Source: Siphonodentalium dalli
Lineage: Eukaryota; Mollusca; Scaphopoda; Gadilida; Siphonodentaliidae
Direction of reading: 5' to 3'
Assembly: GCA_032622095.1 (NCBI GenBank)
Contig: CP136064.1
Span: 175,972,247 to 176,036,246 of the forward strand
DNA length: 64,000 nucleotides
Position numbers and translations under genes: made by a program. This document shows positions 24,841 to 35,755 of the stretch, one piece after another; position 1 is the stretch's first letter, and each line of letters opens with the position of its first letter. The notes under the pieces were generated by a model, which saw nothing but the letters and a program-made list of their open reading frames with translations, had not been told where the DNA came from and did no database searches.

Positions 24841-27800
24841 TTAACTAGTAACATCCAAATCAGGTTGAATCATTCCAGAGCTCAGGACATCTACTAGACT
24901 ATGGAAATTGGCACCTGCCTTGGTCATACAGTCCGATATCTGTCTACTTGCAGCAATCCATTTCACTTCCACTTCGCCTTTTTCAACACTTTCCTTGATG
25001 CTGGCCAACTCAACTCTCAACCGTTTTTCAGATACTAGTTTAGTAGAGTGAATGTTCTCATACAGTGATTTGTTGTCTGTCATACAGACAATTGGAATGT
25101 TCTGTTTTTCAGGAACAATTTCCTTAAGAATGTTCTGTACATATATACATAAATCTATCCCATCAACTAGAGCTAGTGCTTCTGCGGCCAAAGTGCTTTT
25201 AACCACTCTCCTTATTTTCTTTGAGAACCATGCAATAGGGCAGCACATGTGATTTCCACCACGCAAAAACAGAATTGAACCTCCAGCGCTAGAAACTCTG
25301 TCTGATAAATTGGCATATGATGCGTCAGAATACACCACAATCTCAATGTTGTCAAGACTGCCCAAACTTGGAAACATCATTTTATACTGATTATTCTTGG
25401 CTTTTCGGATCACTTTGTTAATCTTTTTGCCTAGTTTACAAGGATTCTCTTCACTTGTGGTGCTAAGATCTAGTATGTCAAAGCTGAGATCTGGCCTGGT
25501 TTGTGTGGCGATCCAATGTAACTGTCCAATGATTACACTGAGAAGTCGGTCTTGTCTGGAAACAGAACTAACTTGCTGTAATTCCTCAATATAATTGTTC
25601 TGATGAAGTTGAATGATGTCATTATTTTGTGTGATATCCAGTCCAATATACTTAAATATCTTGTCCTGTTTTTTTCCACACTGAAACCTAGACATAACAT
25701 TGTCTACCACATTCTTCTTAAAATCTCCTGTACCTGCCCACAGGAAATCGTCCACGTGCATCAAAAATAAACCACTTAAATTTTCTCCATCTTTAAAGTA
25801 GAACAGTGAAGGGTCCATTCTTGATTGAACACATCCCAGTTTGATCAGTTCTCCTCTCACACTCAAAAACCAGTGTCTCGAAGCATCGACCAATCCATAT
25901 ACACACTTTTTTAATTTCCACACCTGCTGTCTATCGTGGAGAGCTTCTTCTGGTGGTCGCACAAATATGTCTCTATCTATGTTTCTCCCCTGCAGAAATG
26001 CAGATTTTACATCAATGGAATGAATCATATATTTTAATGTTGAAGAAAGTACAAGAAACAGTCGAAGACATTCTTTGTGAACTGTAGGAGAGTCAGTTTT
26101 TGTATCAATCACTTCTTGAAATCCTCTTATCACTAGTCTTGCTTTCACAGCTGTTTCACCATTCACCTCTTTTTCCGTTATAACCCATCTGGTAGTCACA
26201 CATTCTTGGTTAGTATACGTCATTTCTTCGTATACTTGAAATTCTTTCCAGTTATCAAGTTCTTTCTGTTTTGCCAATCTGACAATTTCTTGTTTGTGCT
26301 CTTTCGAGGGAACCGTCACAATATTACTTTCCTCTTCATCATCTGATACTAACTCCCATTCTTCCACATCATTACTGAAACTCAATCCGATCATTTCTGC
26401 ATTGCTTTCTTCTTTCAAATTCATATATGCCCAGTTCTTTCCAGTAGCTTTGCCACCTCTGCTAATCACTTTAGCTTTCCTCCATCGGTCACTTCCTTTC
26501 ATCTTAAATTTAATTTCTGTATTCAGTTGCGGTAGCTGTTTAGATGTAACTTGCTCTGATGATACACTAGTTTTACTAACTGTCTGATCATTACTTGCTG
26601 ACATTTGCTGGTTATCACTTACATCATTATTGGGCATACCAGCATCATCTTCTTGCTTAACATCATCTGAAGGTAACTTGATACTTTCTTTATCTGTTTT
26701 TTCATCTTCTGTGTTGCCAACCTCTGAAACTGTTCTGAATTCATCGCCACATCTGGTTAGCCGGCAGGGATGGACACGAACATACACACTTCCATGTCTC
26801 ACAAATACAACTTTTGCATCTTGTCCAATTACCACTGCTGGACCTTTCCACTTATTGTCATTGTCTCTTTTATAATACACTCTGTCTCCATTTACAAAAA
26901 ATTCTTGGGATGCTCTGATTTGATGTCTCAAGGCTTTTCTGATTCTTTCAGATGACTCTGTTTGTATAAAAGAGCGTCTACTAGAATGAAGGGCATTCAG
27001 ATGTCTTGCAAATGTTTCAGAGATGATAGTGTTCTCTAATGCTGGCGGTTTGTCGGTTAACACAGACGGTAGATTGGGATTCTTGCCAAAAACCAACTGG
27101 TATGGACTCCATCCATAAACCATGCTTAACGAGTTCTTGGCATTGATGGCCCACACCAAAGCAACTTCAAGATTCAACTTAGGATGATCTTCAAGAATTT
27201 TTGCCACACAATCATCCACTACCGCATGATTTCTTTCGCATAAACCATTTTGCCAAGGACTGTATCCGGCTGTGTTAAGCATCTCAATGTTCAAGTTCTG
27301 ACACATGTCACTAAAAACTTCATTTGCAAATTCCCCGCCATTGTCAGCAAGAAATTTCTTGGGTGCACCCATTCCACTCCCAATCCAAAGAGTCATGACC
27401 TTCTCTACTATCACTTCAGGTGTCTTCCTCTTTATCACAGCCGCTAGACTGAAGCGCGTAGCCATGTCAATCATATGTAGAAAATACAGTCCTGGTGACC
27501 ACACCTTTAAATCAAGTGCTACTGCTTCATTAAATTCTGTTGCCATAGGTAAGGAAACTGCTGGTCGTGCTGGAGTCTTTTTGTACATCTTACAGGTTTC
27601 ACAAGAATCAGTCACTTTATCCACACACTTCAAATGACCATCAGCATATCCACCAGCATCTTTCAGCAATGATTTCAGTCTTTTTGCTGATGGATGAGCA
27701 AATTGCTTGTGCAACTTCAGAATCACCTTTTCCTTGTCTTGTTCAGACACTGAAGCAACAAGTGCTTCCGCAGTCTCATTAACATTAACTGATACATGAC

Positions 27801-28845
27801 CAATCGGAACACAATAATGTCCTGATGTTGTACATTGTAACTGAACCTGCCTTCCAAATATGAGTGCACTATCATTTTCCAAGTCCAGTACCATCCTTGC
27901 TTTTTTCATGGCATCCTTACTGAGGAGCAAGGGAATGTCACTTTTCACAACATCGGTCTCTATTTCACATTCCATTCCTGCAAGCAAACATGGAATTGTA
28001 ACTCTCCCTTCCGATTTCAGAACAGTTCCACCTCCAAATTTGAAAATCTTGTCACTTGAAGAGTATTTCACTTTCTCTCGCTCAGCAACAGTCAGAGAAT
28101 CAACATAGCAGTTTATCCAAGCTCTACCGGTAACTGTTGCACTACAGGCACTGTCTAAAATAGCTGCATTCCGAGCTTCTGTAGCAAGCATAACAGACTC
28201 AATCCCTCTGCTTCCTGTGAACAGAACAGCATTTTGAACAGGCTTAGCCATATTCTCATATGAATGAGGACAGTTTTTTACAAGGTGTCGAATAGAGTCA
28301 CAACTGAGGCACCTCAGTGGCAAGCCATCAGGCCCACTAGGATTGATGGATTTGGTGGACTTTGGAGTAACATCAGTCCTGTTATGAGAATATTGCCCAT
28401 GCTGATCGACCGAATTATTGTTCCAACGCCCTCTGTTTGTCCTCTGCCTTTGTCCTCTGAAGTAACCACGTCCACTCACTCTCCCCGCATAATTTACTTC
28501 TTCAGCCACCATGCAGGATGGTTCCACTTTAATGTTCAAACCAAGATCACATTTACTAGCTGAGGCTGCGTGTTGACCGAAAAACTTTTTTAGAGAATCA
28601 CGCATTTGCTTGAACAAAGTTTCAACTTTGGCATAGTCCACACCAGTTAATGCTAACTGCCTATCTTTCATCTCCAGATTAGATGCTTCCAAGAGCTTGA
28701 ATGCCAACACAGACTGAGGGAGCTCCATTTTATGTTTCTTTGTCTGGTTATAAAGTTTTTCAAATTCTGTGACAAAGTTATCCATAGACTCTGATGTACG
28801 TTTATATCTGTCAAATGAAGTGTAGATCTCGTATGCTTCACTCAA
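24841..28845 (-). CDS. Copia gag(C-part)-pol polyprotein, copy B
   Basis: An uninterrupted 1334-codon frame. In order: C-terminal part of gag with an RG-rich linker (about 120-142) and a zinc knuckle CX2CX4HX4C at 179-192; aspartic protease around DSACS (Asp231); integrase with zinc finger H379, H384, C415, C418 and catalytic Asp445, Asp501, Glu537 (spacing 35); integrase C-terminus with WKGPAVV (about 666); copia reverse transcriptase with IDVKSAFLQG (Asp945) and HVDD at 1030-1033; and RNase H with SDASYA (Asp1174), Glu1222, Asp1257 and a terminal SDCMTK (Asp1305). All key residues are present. The frame is open upstream of the listed Met, because the true gag start lies in another frame (29114). 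Known role: copy-and-paste transposition in cytoplasmic particles, then integration. Confidence 0.95.
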   Translation of the reverse strand: MSEAYEIYTSFDRYKRTSESMDNFVTEFEKLYNQTKKHKMELPQSVLAFKLLEASNLEMKDRQLALTGVDYAKVETLFKQMRDSLKKFFGQHAASASKCDLGLNIKVEPSCMVAEEVNYAGRVSGRGYFRGQRQRTNRGRWNNNSVDQHGQYSHNRTDVTPKSTKSINPSGPDGLPLRCLSCDSIRHLVKNCPHSYENMAKPVQNAVLFTGSRGIESVMLATEARNAAILDSACSATVTGRAWINCYVDSLTVAEREKVKYSSSDKIFKFGGGTVLKSEGRVTIPCLLAGMECEIETDVVKSDIPLLLSKDAMKKARMVLDLENDSALIFGRQVQLQCTTSGHYCVPIGHVSVNVNETAEALVASVSEQDKEKVILKLHKQFAHPSAKRLKSLLKDAGGYADGHLKCVDKVTDSCETCKMYKKTPARPAVSLPMATEFNEAVALDLKVWSPGLYFLHMIDMATRFSLAAVIKRKTPEVIVEKVMTLWIGSGMGAPKKFLADNGGEFANEVFSDMCQNLNIEMLNTAGYSPWQNGLCERNHAVVDDCVAKILEDHPKLNLEVALVWAINAKNSLSMVYGWSPYQLVFGKNPNLPSVLTDKPPALENTIISETFARHLNALHSSRRSFIQTESSERIRKALRHQIRASQEFFVNGDRVYYKRDNDNKWKGPAVVIGQDAKVVFVRHGSVYVRVHPCRLTRCGDEFRTVSEVGNTEDEKTDKESIKLPSDDVKQEDDAGMPNNDVSDNQQMSASNDQTVSKTSVSSEQVTSKQLPQLNTEIKFKMKGSDRWRKAKVISRGGKATGKNWAYMNLKEESNAEMIGLSFSNDVEEWELVSDDEEESNIVTVPSKEHKQEIVRLAKQKELDNWKEFQVYEEMTYTNQECVTTRWVITEKEVNGETAVKARLVIRGFQEVIDTKTDSPTVHKECLRLFLVLSSTLKYMIHSIDVKSAFLQGRNIDRDIFVRPPEEALHDRQQVWKLKKCVYGLVDASRHWFLSVRGELIKLGCVQSRMDPSLFYFKDGENLSGLFLMHVDDFLWAGTGDFKKNVVDNVMSRFQCGKKQDKIFKYIGLDITQNNDIIQLHQNNYIEELQQVSSVSRQDRLLSVIIGQLHWIATQTRPDLSFDILDLSTTSEENPCKLGKKINKVIRKAKNNQYKMMFPSLGSLDNIEIVVYSDASYANLSDRVSSAGGSILFLRGGNHMCCPIAWFSKKIRRVVKSTLAAEALALVDGIDLCIYVQNILKEIVPEKQNIPIVCMTDNKSLYENIHSTKLVSEKRLRVELASIKESVEKGEVEVKWIAASRQISDCMTKAGANFHSLVDVLSSGMIQPDLDVTS

Positions 28846-28922
28846 ATCATCTTTTTTGAAAATCGAGTCCAGGAACTTAATTAGCTTGTCCAGACTATCA
28901 TCAGTATTCAGTTCCGCTACAC

Positions 28923-29138
28923 TTAAGTCACTGAAAACTTATCACGCACACCACTGCTGTCATCTTCAGGAAACGATAATGCGACCGCTAGACCTTGTTT
29001 CTTTTTGTCCACATCAGTAATTGTTTTCCACGCCTTAAGTTCTTCCACCCATCGGTTGTATGGCTTCTTGTCTGAGAAAATGGGAGGGACTTTATAATTA
29101 ACCGAAGACGCCATGAGTCCAAACTGACCGCTATACAC
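28923..29138 (-). pseudogene. Copia gag N-terminal fragment, copy B
   Basis: A 71-codon frame. The probable gag start is the second Met (29114). It contains the copia gag hallmark of a conserved Tyr/Trp pair (PYNRWVEELKAW) and DKKKQGLAVALS. It ends in a stop just where the frame of the long downstream polyprotein takes over. The shift is one base and identical in copy A (12150-12365). No slippery heptamer is evident, so an old frameshift mutation is more likely than programmed slippage. Confidence 0.85.
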
Positions 29139-29273
29139 TGCTCTATGTCCGTAATCACGCTACGCTGTCACTAAACTGTAATGTCGCTAATATTAAGACA
29201 CTGCATCCATATACGCTATGATTTCATCACATCAGGTAGAATCCTCTGCATGTGGTCCTCGCTCCTGCTTCCA

Positions 29274-29378
29274 TGAAAAGTTGATATTATTCATTGCTCA
29301 TAAGTATTAAAGACTCCAGCACCTGCACGGTAAATGCCTTACATTAGTATAAAGTGGTAAACATATATGAACATAACA
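29274..29378 (-). repeat. 5' LTR of copia copy B
   Basis: 105 bp, the CCTGCACGG variant as in the 5' LTR of copy A. TTATG follows. Confidence 0.95.
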
Positions 29379-29529
29379 TTATGACTGAATGGGAGAATCA
29401 GTTTAGTAAAAAAAATGGTTAACTTAACTTAATGGTCAATAATCTTTTGTTCGGGAGAGCAATCAAGTATGAGAAATAATGCATAAATGTATTTCTTGGA
29501 AAAATTTGAGATCCCATGATCCTGAACTA

Positions 29530-29740
29530 CAGTAGTGCCCTAAATAATCAACTCCTTCACCACAGCAGAATTATGGGTAACTTTTCAGGATTTAGTCAGA
29601 AATATGGCTTGTTGCCATCCATCGGAAAGCTCAGTGAGAGCTTTACGATGAATGGCAACAAACCACAGTTCTGACTAAATCCTGAAAAGTTGCCCATAAT
29701 TCTGCTGTGGTTAAGGAGTCGATTATGTAGGGCATTGCTG
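29530..29740. mobile_element. Palindromic MITE (copy of 12757-12967)
   Basis: Same sequence and TA flanks as in unit A. Confidence 0.88.
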
Positions 29741-30291
29741 TAAATAAAGAAATAAAAATGATACGGATCAAATCAGATGTTAGTTGAGGATCTGATCTGA
29801 TTGGTTCTTAGAGGAGATGGCTCTATATAAGCATCTGATGCTTGTGTCAAATCCTCTTCCTCCATTCTATTCTTTACATACATGTGTCATATTTCATAAT
29901 TATATGTTTTTGGGAAGAAATAAATATTGTTCAAACCATTGGTTCTTAGAGGTAACAGGGTGTTAACCTGTTCTAATTAATATTTACATAGCCGGTGTGT
30001 TTGTTACACTAAATCCTGTGTGGTGATTGGTCAACTGCCAATTGGGTCATGCATTTCATATCCCAATAAAGTGCACCATAACAGTACACAAACCGATGTC
30101 ACATCTTGTTGACCTATATGACTGAACACACTACATAGAATAACTGGGTCTGTTCACAGCCACAAGACTAATCAGTCGATAATTCATAGGTAGAATAAGA
30201 ATAAACTGCAGACAGATTTCAGCAAAACAATTCAGCTGAGTTTATAGAAATTGGTAATGAAAAAGCTGTATAAATATAAGAATTGAATATA

Positions 30292-30503
30292 CAGTAATGC
30301 CCTAAATAATCGACTCCTTAACCACAGCAGAATTATGAGTAATTTTTCAGAATTTAGTCGGAAATATGGCTTGTTGCAATTCATCGGAAAGCTCTGTGAG
30401 AGCTTTCCGATGAATGGCAATAAGCCATGTTTCTGACTAAATTTTTAAAAGTTACCCATAATTCTGCTGTAGTTAAAGGAGTCAATTATCTAGGACATTA
30501 CTG
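30292..30503. mobile_element. Palindromic MITE (copy of 13519-13730)
   Basis: Same drifted right arm as in unit A. It lies 20 bases before the satellite-core insertion. Confidence 0.88.
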
Positions 30504-30523
30504 TAGTTTGAGTGTGTTTTATT

Positions 30524-31763
30524 ATACCCCCTTTTAAAAAAAAAAGGGGGGTATACTGTTTTGCACCTGTCCGTCCGTCCGTCCGTGCGTCCGTCCGTGC
30601 GTGCGTCCGTGAGTCCGTACGTCCGTCCGATGTCTGTTCGTGTCATAACTTGAACAGAAGTGCTCGGATCTCAATGAAATTAGGTATGGATGTTCACTAT
30701 TATGAGGACATTAAATAGAGGGTTCCATCGTTTTGTTTGGATTTTCCATTCTAGAGTTATTCATCTTTGTTTATCTGGAAATAGTGGCTTTTTGGTCCGT
30801 CTGGTGTCTGTTCATGTCGTAACTTCAACAGTTGTGCTGGGATCTCAACCAAATTTGGTGTGGATGTTCACTACTATGAGGGCATTAAAAAGAGGGGTCC
30901 ATCGTTTTGTTCGGATTTTCCATTCTAGAGTTATTCATCTTTGTTTATCTTGAAATGTTGGATTTTTGGTCCATCTGGTGTCTGTTCATGTCATAACCTG
31001 AACAGTAGTGCTCGGATCTCAACGAAATTTTGTATGGATGTTCACTACTATGAGGGCATTCAATAGAGGGTTCCATCGTTTTGTTCGGATTTTCCATTCT
31101 AGAGTTATACATCTTTGTTCATCTGGAAATGTTGGCTTTTTGGTTCGTCTGGTGTCTGTTCATGTCGTAACTTCGACAGTTGTACTGGGATCTCAATGGG
31201 ATTTGGTATGGATGTTCACTACTATGAGGACATTAAAAAGAGGGTTCCATCGTTTTGTTCCGCTTTTCCATTCTAGAGTTATTCATCTTTGTTCATCTGG
31301 AAATGTTGGCTTTTTGGTCCGTCTGGTGTCTGTTCATGTCGTAACTTCAACAGTTGTGCGGGGATCTCAATGGAATTTGGTATAGATGTTCACTGCTATG
31401 AGGACATTCAATAGGGGGTTCCATTGTTCTGTTCTGCTTTTCCATTCTAGAGTAATTCATCTTTGTTTATCTGGAAATGTTGGCTGTTTGATCCATCCGA
31501 TGTCTGTTCAGCTCATAACTTGAACAGTAATGCTCGGATCTCAATGAAATTTTGTATGGATGTTCACCACTATGAGGACATTTAATGGCACATTCAAATG
31601 TTTGTTTTGGTTTTTTGTTCTATAGTTATTCATCTTTGTTTATATGAAAATGCTGATTTCTGGGTCCATATGTCTGAGTATAGCCATCATAAGTTATAGA
31701 TGTGCCCACACTAGGCGGTATGCCACGAGGGGGTATGCACCGGACGACAGTCCATCTCTTGTT
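30524..31763 (+). mobile_element. Satellite-core element (pearl/HINE-like), present only in unit B
   Basis: 1,240 bp absent from unit A, where TTTTATT joins GAGGGG directly. It begins with a hairpin (TATACCCCC, A/T loop, GGGGGGTATAC) and a GTCCGTCC-rich segment. Six core units follow, starting at 30627, 30801, 30975, 31149, 31323 and 31497, each exactly 174 bp. A diverged tail carries GCCCACACTAGG and ends CCATCTCTTG next to TT. This architecture matches bivalve pearl and Helentron-derived elements with tandem cores and TT targets (established for those families); assignment here is inference. Open frames across the core follow from a period divisible by three and have no recognised protein. 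Confidence 0.75.
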
Positions 31764-32453
31764 GAGGGGTATATCACTGAGGTCGTTTGAGCACATATGG
31801 TGTGAACCCCGAAACGCTAGGGTGACCGAAGCAACCGAGAGCAAGAAGGGGGCACAACTTTCAGAAAAGGGCACTTTTTTCAATCAGATGTATTGGCCCA
31901 ATTTTGATAATCATAACACATTTTAAAGCACTTTCCAGGTCCAAGCTCATAATCAAGCTGCAAAACAGTTCAGTCCCCTCGATGTGCGATATCTGAACGC
32001 TGCCGGGATGTGTATTTTTTTAATTAAATCTAATATTTTTTACTGAAATGTTTTGTCAGTTACAATACATTCTGGCTTGATCTAGACAATTTTCAAATTA
32101 ATATGGAGAGTTTAGTTTCTCAGAATAAAGCAGAATGAATTGTAACCTACAAAAGACTCAAATAAATAAATGCGGCATTTCTTCACATTACATGTAGGTG
32201 CGGGCAGCGGTAAGTCCTGCATAGGGGACTGAACTCTGCATGAAGCTTGGCTCATAATAAGCTGCTAGAATGGGTATATTTGTCTATTAGGACAATGGCG
32301 GATAGGAGTAGGTTATCTTCCGCATAGAGGGCGCTACGCGCAAAGTCGGTCCTGCAGTGTAAACAATTAATTCCATCGCTCTATAGAATCAGCGTGGAAT
32401 GATTGGAATCGGATGTTCTTCTGCGTGTTCTTTCTCTCAAATTCGTTTTTAAA
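31764..32453. other. Upstream region of THAP gene copy B
   Basis: Matches 13751-14440 with rare substitutions. It holds the dispersed repeat at about 32053-32248. Confidence 0.5.
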
Positions 32454-34176
32454 ATGCCTTCTAACTGTTGTTCTGTGCCACATTGTGGAGGACGGGGTGG
32501 ACATACATTTCCGAAAAATGACAACACGAGATCGGCTTGGATTCATGCTATTAGAAGATCTAATAATGACGATAAATTCACGAAATTTCAGCCGGTGAAA
32601 TCAAGCGTTGTCTGTAAGAGACATTTCCTAGAATCGGACTACAAACAGATCACCAGATACGGTAAGTTTATATAATATTGACATATATATATGTATACAT
32701 TTTATATAGAGGATACCTACGTTTTTGTTAGAATATACCAGAGATATAGCTCATGCATGGATATGTGGCTCACGTGACTGGACATAAATACCAGCCGAAT
32801 CTGGCCGATTTTGCTATATTTTCAGAAAATTCCACATTTCTGTTCAGCCACGAATGATATGTTTCTTCTGTTCCAATAAATTTAAAATAATTATTTGATT
32901 ATGTGCCGTACTAAGTTGCGATAATGATGTGGCATAATTTGCTATTGGTTTATTTAATATGTTGTAAGTTGAGTGAAATGACCCCCGTCCATTGACTTTG
33001 CCATGTGCATGTTGCGGGTGTGTTGTTTTGAGAAATCATATGTACACGAAGTGATGATATATGCACAGCATCGTCCGATTTTTATGACATAAACTGTATC
33101 GTGTTACAGTTATACATGCATGCTGCTATCTCTTAAGTCTCCAAAATAAATAGAGGCTGCACGAGGGTGCAATAAAATTATGTAATGACAGGGACGTCCT
33201 GGTGCAGATGTGATTCCTGTCAATGCTCGAGTTATAAAAAAAAATAAATATGTCAGTGAGACAGAATGCCTCCTTCTTTACCAGTCATTGGTCAGCTGTC
33301 CCGCGATTATTTGATACAAAATACCATTGTCATCATGAATTATAAACTGAGTTAAGTGATCTATAGTTTCTGTGAGGTGTTTTATTTTTTATTGACCTCA
33401 TTAAATAAAAAATGCAGCCCTGTTGATTAAATATTATAGATATACATATCAACATTCGTGAAACTGTGAACTTGTTGACATATGTGATTATAGTTAGAAT
33501 CAGGCATTGTTTTATCTAGAACACTATTTATCCTTCAGGGACAAAGCCAGCAGGTGATTATTTAAAGAAAACGGCGGTAACGAGTCGATTTCCTTGGATG
33601 GATCCACCAACGGCGGCACAACTTCAAAGAGATAGCCGACTCAAAAAAAGAAAAGCCGCTTCGGAAAGATGCGACGACAGGCTAAAGATGTTAAAACTGG
33701 AAATCGAACAAGTTTCTATGTTGGATACATGCAGCATGGAATTTGATGTCGTTGAAGAGGTTGTCACGACGGACAGTGCGGAAGCGGACCAATACGTAGA
33801 CCTGTCATCGGAAGACATTGTTACAACAGAACATGCTGAGAGAGATGTCGAGTTTATATGTGACAGACTTCGCCATTTCCGCGTGACACGAACTTCGAAT
33901 GAAATACAGCTCACTCTTGTCGTCGAACATTGTCCTGATATATTTCAAGTATCTTTCTTCATACATAGTGGCAGCCTCGTCATCCATAGACTTGTCGAAG
34001 TCACTCAAGTAGGTTGTCACATACTCTCGCAAAACGATGGGCAGTTTGGATGCGCTATTGAGATCCCTATACAACTTATCGTCTGGAAGTTCCATAATAT
34101 ACTCGGGCTCCAGATTTTCTTTGTTCCCAAGCTCTTTGTTGTTTTTGTAAAATTCCAATCTGGAATACCAAATTAA
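32454..34176 (+). CDS. THAP-type zinc-finger protein, copy B (2 exons)
   Basis: Exon 1 is 32454-32661 and exon 2 is 33539-34176. The predicted product is about 281 residues. The THAP domain is identical to copy A, including C6, C11, C54 and H57. Exon 2 differs by one missense change (Ser for Leu, codon TCG against TTG at 33661), one silent change and 18 extra bases near 34112 that keep the frame. Both copies have intact splice sites, so both could be expressed. As in copy A, the C-terminal part is antisense to SAP exon 2 and may not be the real tail. An alternative is that THAP exon 2 splices onward or is normally shorter. Confidence 0.8.
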
Positions 34177-34885
34177 TTTGTTTCAAATTCTAATTAGACC
34201 CTAATTAGTGATATTTGTCATCAATATATATAAACCGCTAATGGCCAGTGTCATTGTGAACAAGCGACATGTGGGGATTTATTACTTGAGCATCCCTTTG
34301 GGCGTTATGTAAACATAGTATACAGACGGATGTGTCATTCTCAATGTCGGAAGACATGTTGACAGTTAATCTAATTACAAATCACACTGGTGGTCACAAG
34401 CAAGGGGACAATGCTACATTGTACGAGGAATCCTAAATACCCTATAAAATTACGTCATCACACTACCATGCGCTCGGCTAGCACGTGCCGCCCACGCGTG
34501 TACCTATATATAGTTTGCCGTTGTGCATACATCTGATGGGAATCTTTTAATGTAAAAATAAATTTATTTGATGCATAAGTTTCTTTTATGTTATATGTTA
34601 TTTTGTTCTGTTTGGGTGTAAATAAATGTATTAAACCACGATATACGCCTATGACTTTGCGTGCTATATACAATCGGTGGAATCTTTCCTCTGATGTACA
34701 GATAATATAAGAATAAAATGGCACAATAATACAATGAGCAACAAGTATGAGAGGTGATATCGGTGAGAGATGCATGTTTATAATTCGATAATATTTCAAA
34801 CATACCTCTGTTGTAATATATGTTTTCGGCCCGACAATTTAGCGCCATGCTTTCTCAATTCATCTTTCAGTTGTACCAAGTTCAT
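33805..34885 (-). CDS. SAP-domain protein, copy B (2 exons)
   Basis: Exon 1 is 34885-34806 (80 nt, donor GTATG). Exon 2 is 34159-33805 (acceptor ATTCCAG). The product is about 144 residues. The SAP motif occupies residues 1-28. The exon join falls inside the second SAP helix, and both halves are needed to complete the motif, which is good evidence that the splice is real. It has six extra residues (GNKENL) after KEL compared with copy A. Both genes run toward each other and exon 2 is fully contained opposite THAP exon 2. The C-terminus ends shortly after a Cys-His segment, so the protein may be a truncated relative of larger SAP-containing invertebrate proteins. It probably acts in the nucleus, judging only from the SAP motif. 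Confidence 0.65.
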
Positions 34886-35364
34886 TTCATATCATTTACG
34901 ATCCATAACTACGATATATACATGTAAGAACATACGAGCTATCTAATTTCTGATCGAAAATATACTGTTCTTCGTTAATTACCACTGCTGTTCTTATAGC
35001 CACTTATCGCTTGGAGTTAATCAGTTATCGATTGGACCGACTTTGCCTCCAAGCGGCGACAGCCGCAGACAACCGACTCCTACACATGTATCTCTCATAG
35101 CAATGCTGTTTTAGCTGATATCTGAGGTATTTCTTGCCATGCTATGAAGTTTGAAAGGGCACTTTATGTCCCCATTTAAGGAGGGCATAGGGGGCATGTC
35201 CACCATCTGCCCACTGCTCTGGCGCCCCTGCCAAAACGGTTCACACAATGTGCCAAACTGCCACAGCGCTATACCCTTCAATCAAACACACTCAAACTAC
35301 ATCAAGTTCTTTAATAAATACGTTCAAGTTTGTTAAAATGCAAATGGTGAGATGAGCTGAACTC

Positions 35365-35755
35365 AAGTCTGAGTTTAGTGTGCCTGTCATTTGCAGAATG
35401 AGGTCCCCAGAGGATGATTTTGTGACACTAGCAAGCATCACCAAATTCACCATCTATGGACCTCACTCTGCATGGCCTCATCTGCTATGGGAGACAACTA
35501 TTCAGTTTGAAGTTCCCAAATGGTGAATATTGTGATGTACACCCATTGGGAACCTCAATTATGCAATGTGTCATCTGCCAATTTGGGGATATAGAGAAAC
35601 TAAAAAAGAAATAGAATCTATGTGAAGATGTTTCTATATAAATTTGATAATAAAGAAACTTTCCCAAGAAGATGAGGCCTAAGCAGATTGAGGTCCCCAG
35701 AGGGTGAATTTAGTGATGCTAGCCTGCTATGACAGCGCACACTAAACTCAGGCTT
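35365..35755. mobile_element. 391-bp TIR element (copy of 17333-17723)
   Basis: Same 19-bp ends and internal GAGGTCCCCAGAGG foldbacks as in unit A. Confidence 0.65.

Larger units (their letters stand above)
24456..29378 (-). mobile_element. Ty1/copia LTR retrotransposon, copy B
   Basis: A 4,923-bp element with 105-bp LTRs (24456-24560 and 29274-29378) and target duplication TTATG (24451-24455 and 29379-29383). It sits at the same site as copy A and shares the same two LTR differences, so both descend from a single insertion. The size difference from copy A is exactly the 4+1 bases lost there. The gag N-terminus is out of frame with the rest, so the element is probably not autonomous despite its long pol frame. 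Confidence 0.96.

Noticed and set aside
30690-31385. Open frames of 87 and 125 codons with repeated HRFVRIFHSRVIHLC peptides
   Set aside because: They arise because the 174-bp satellite period is a multiple of three. The DNA repeat explains them fully and no start context, splice site or known domain supports a protein.
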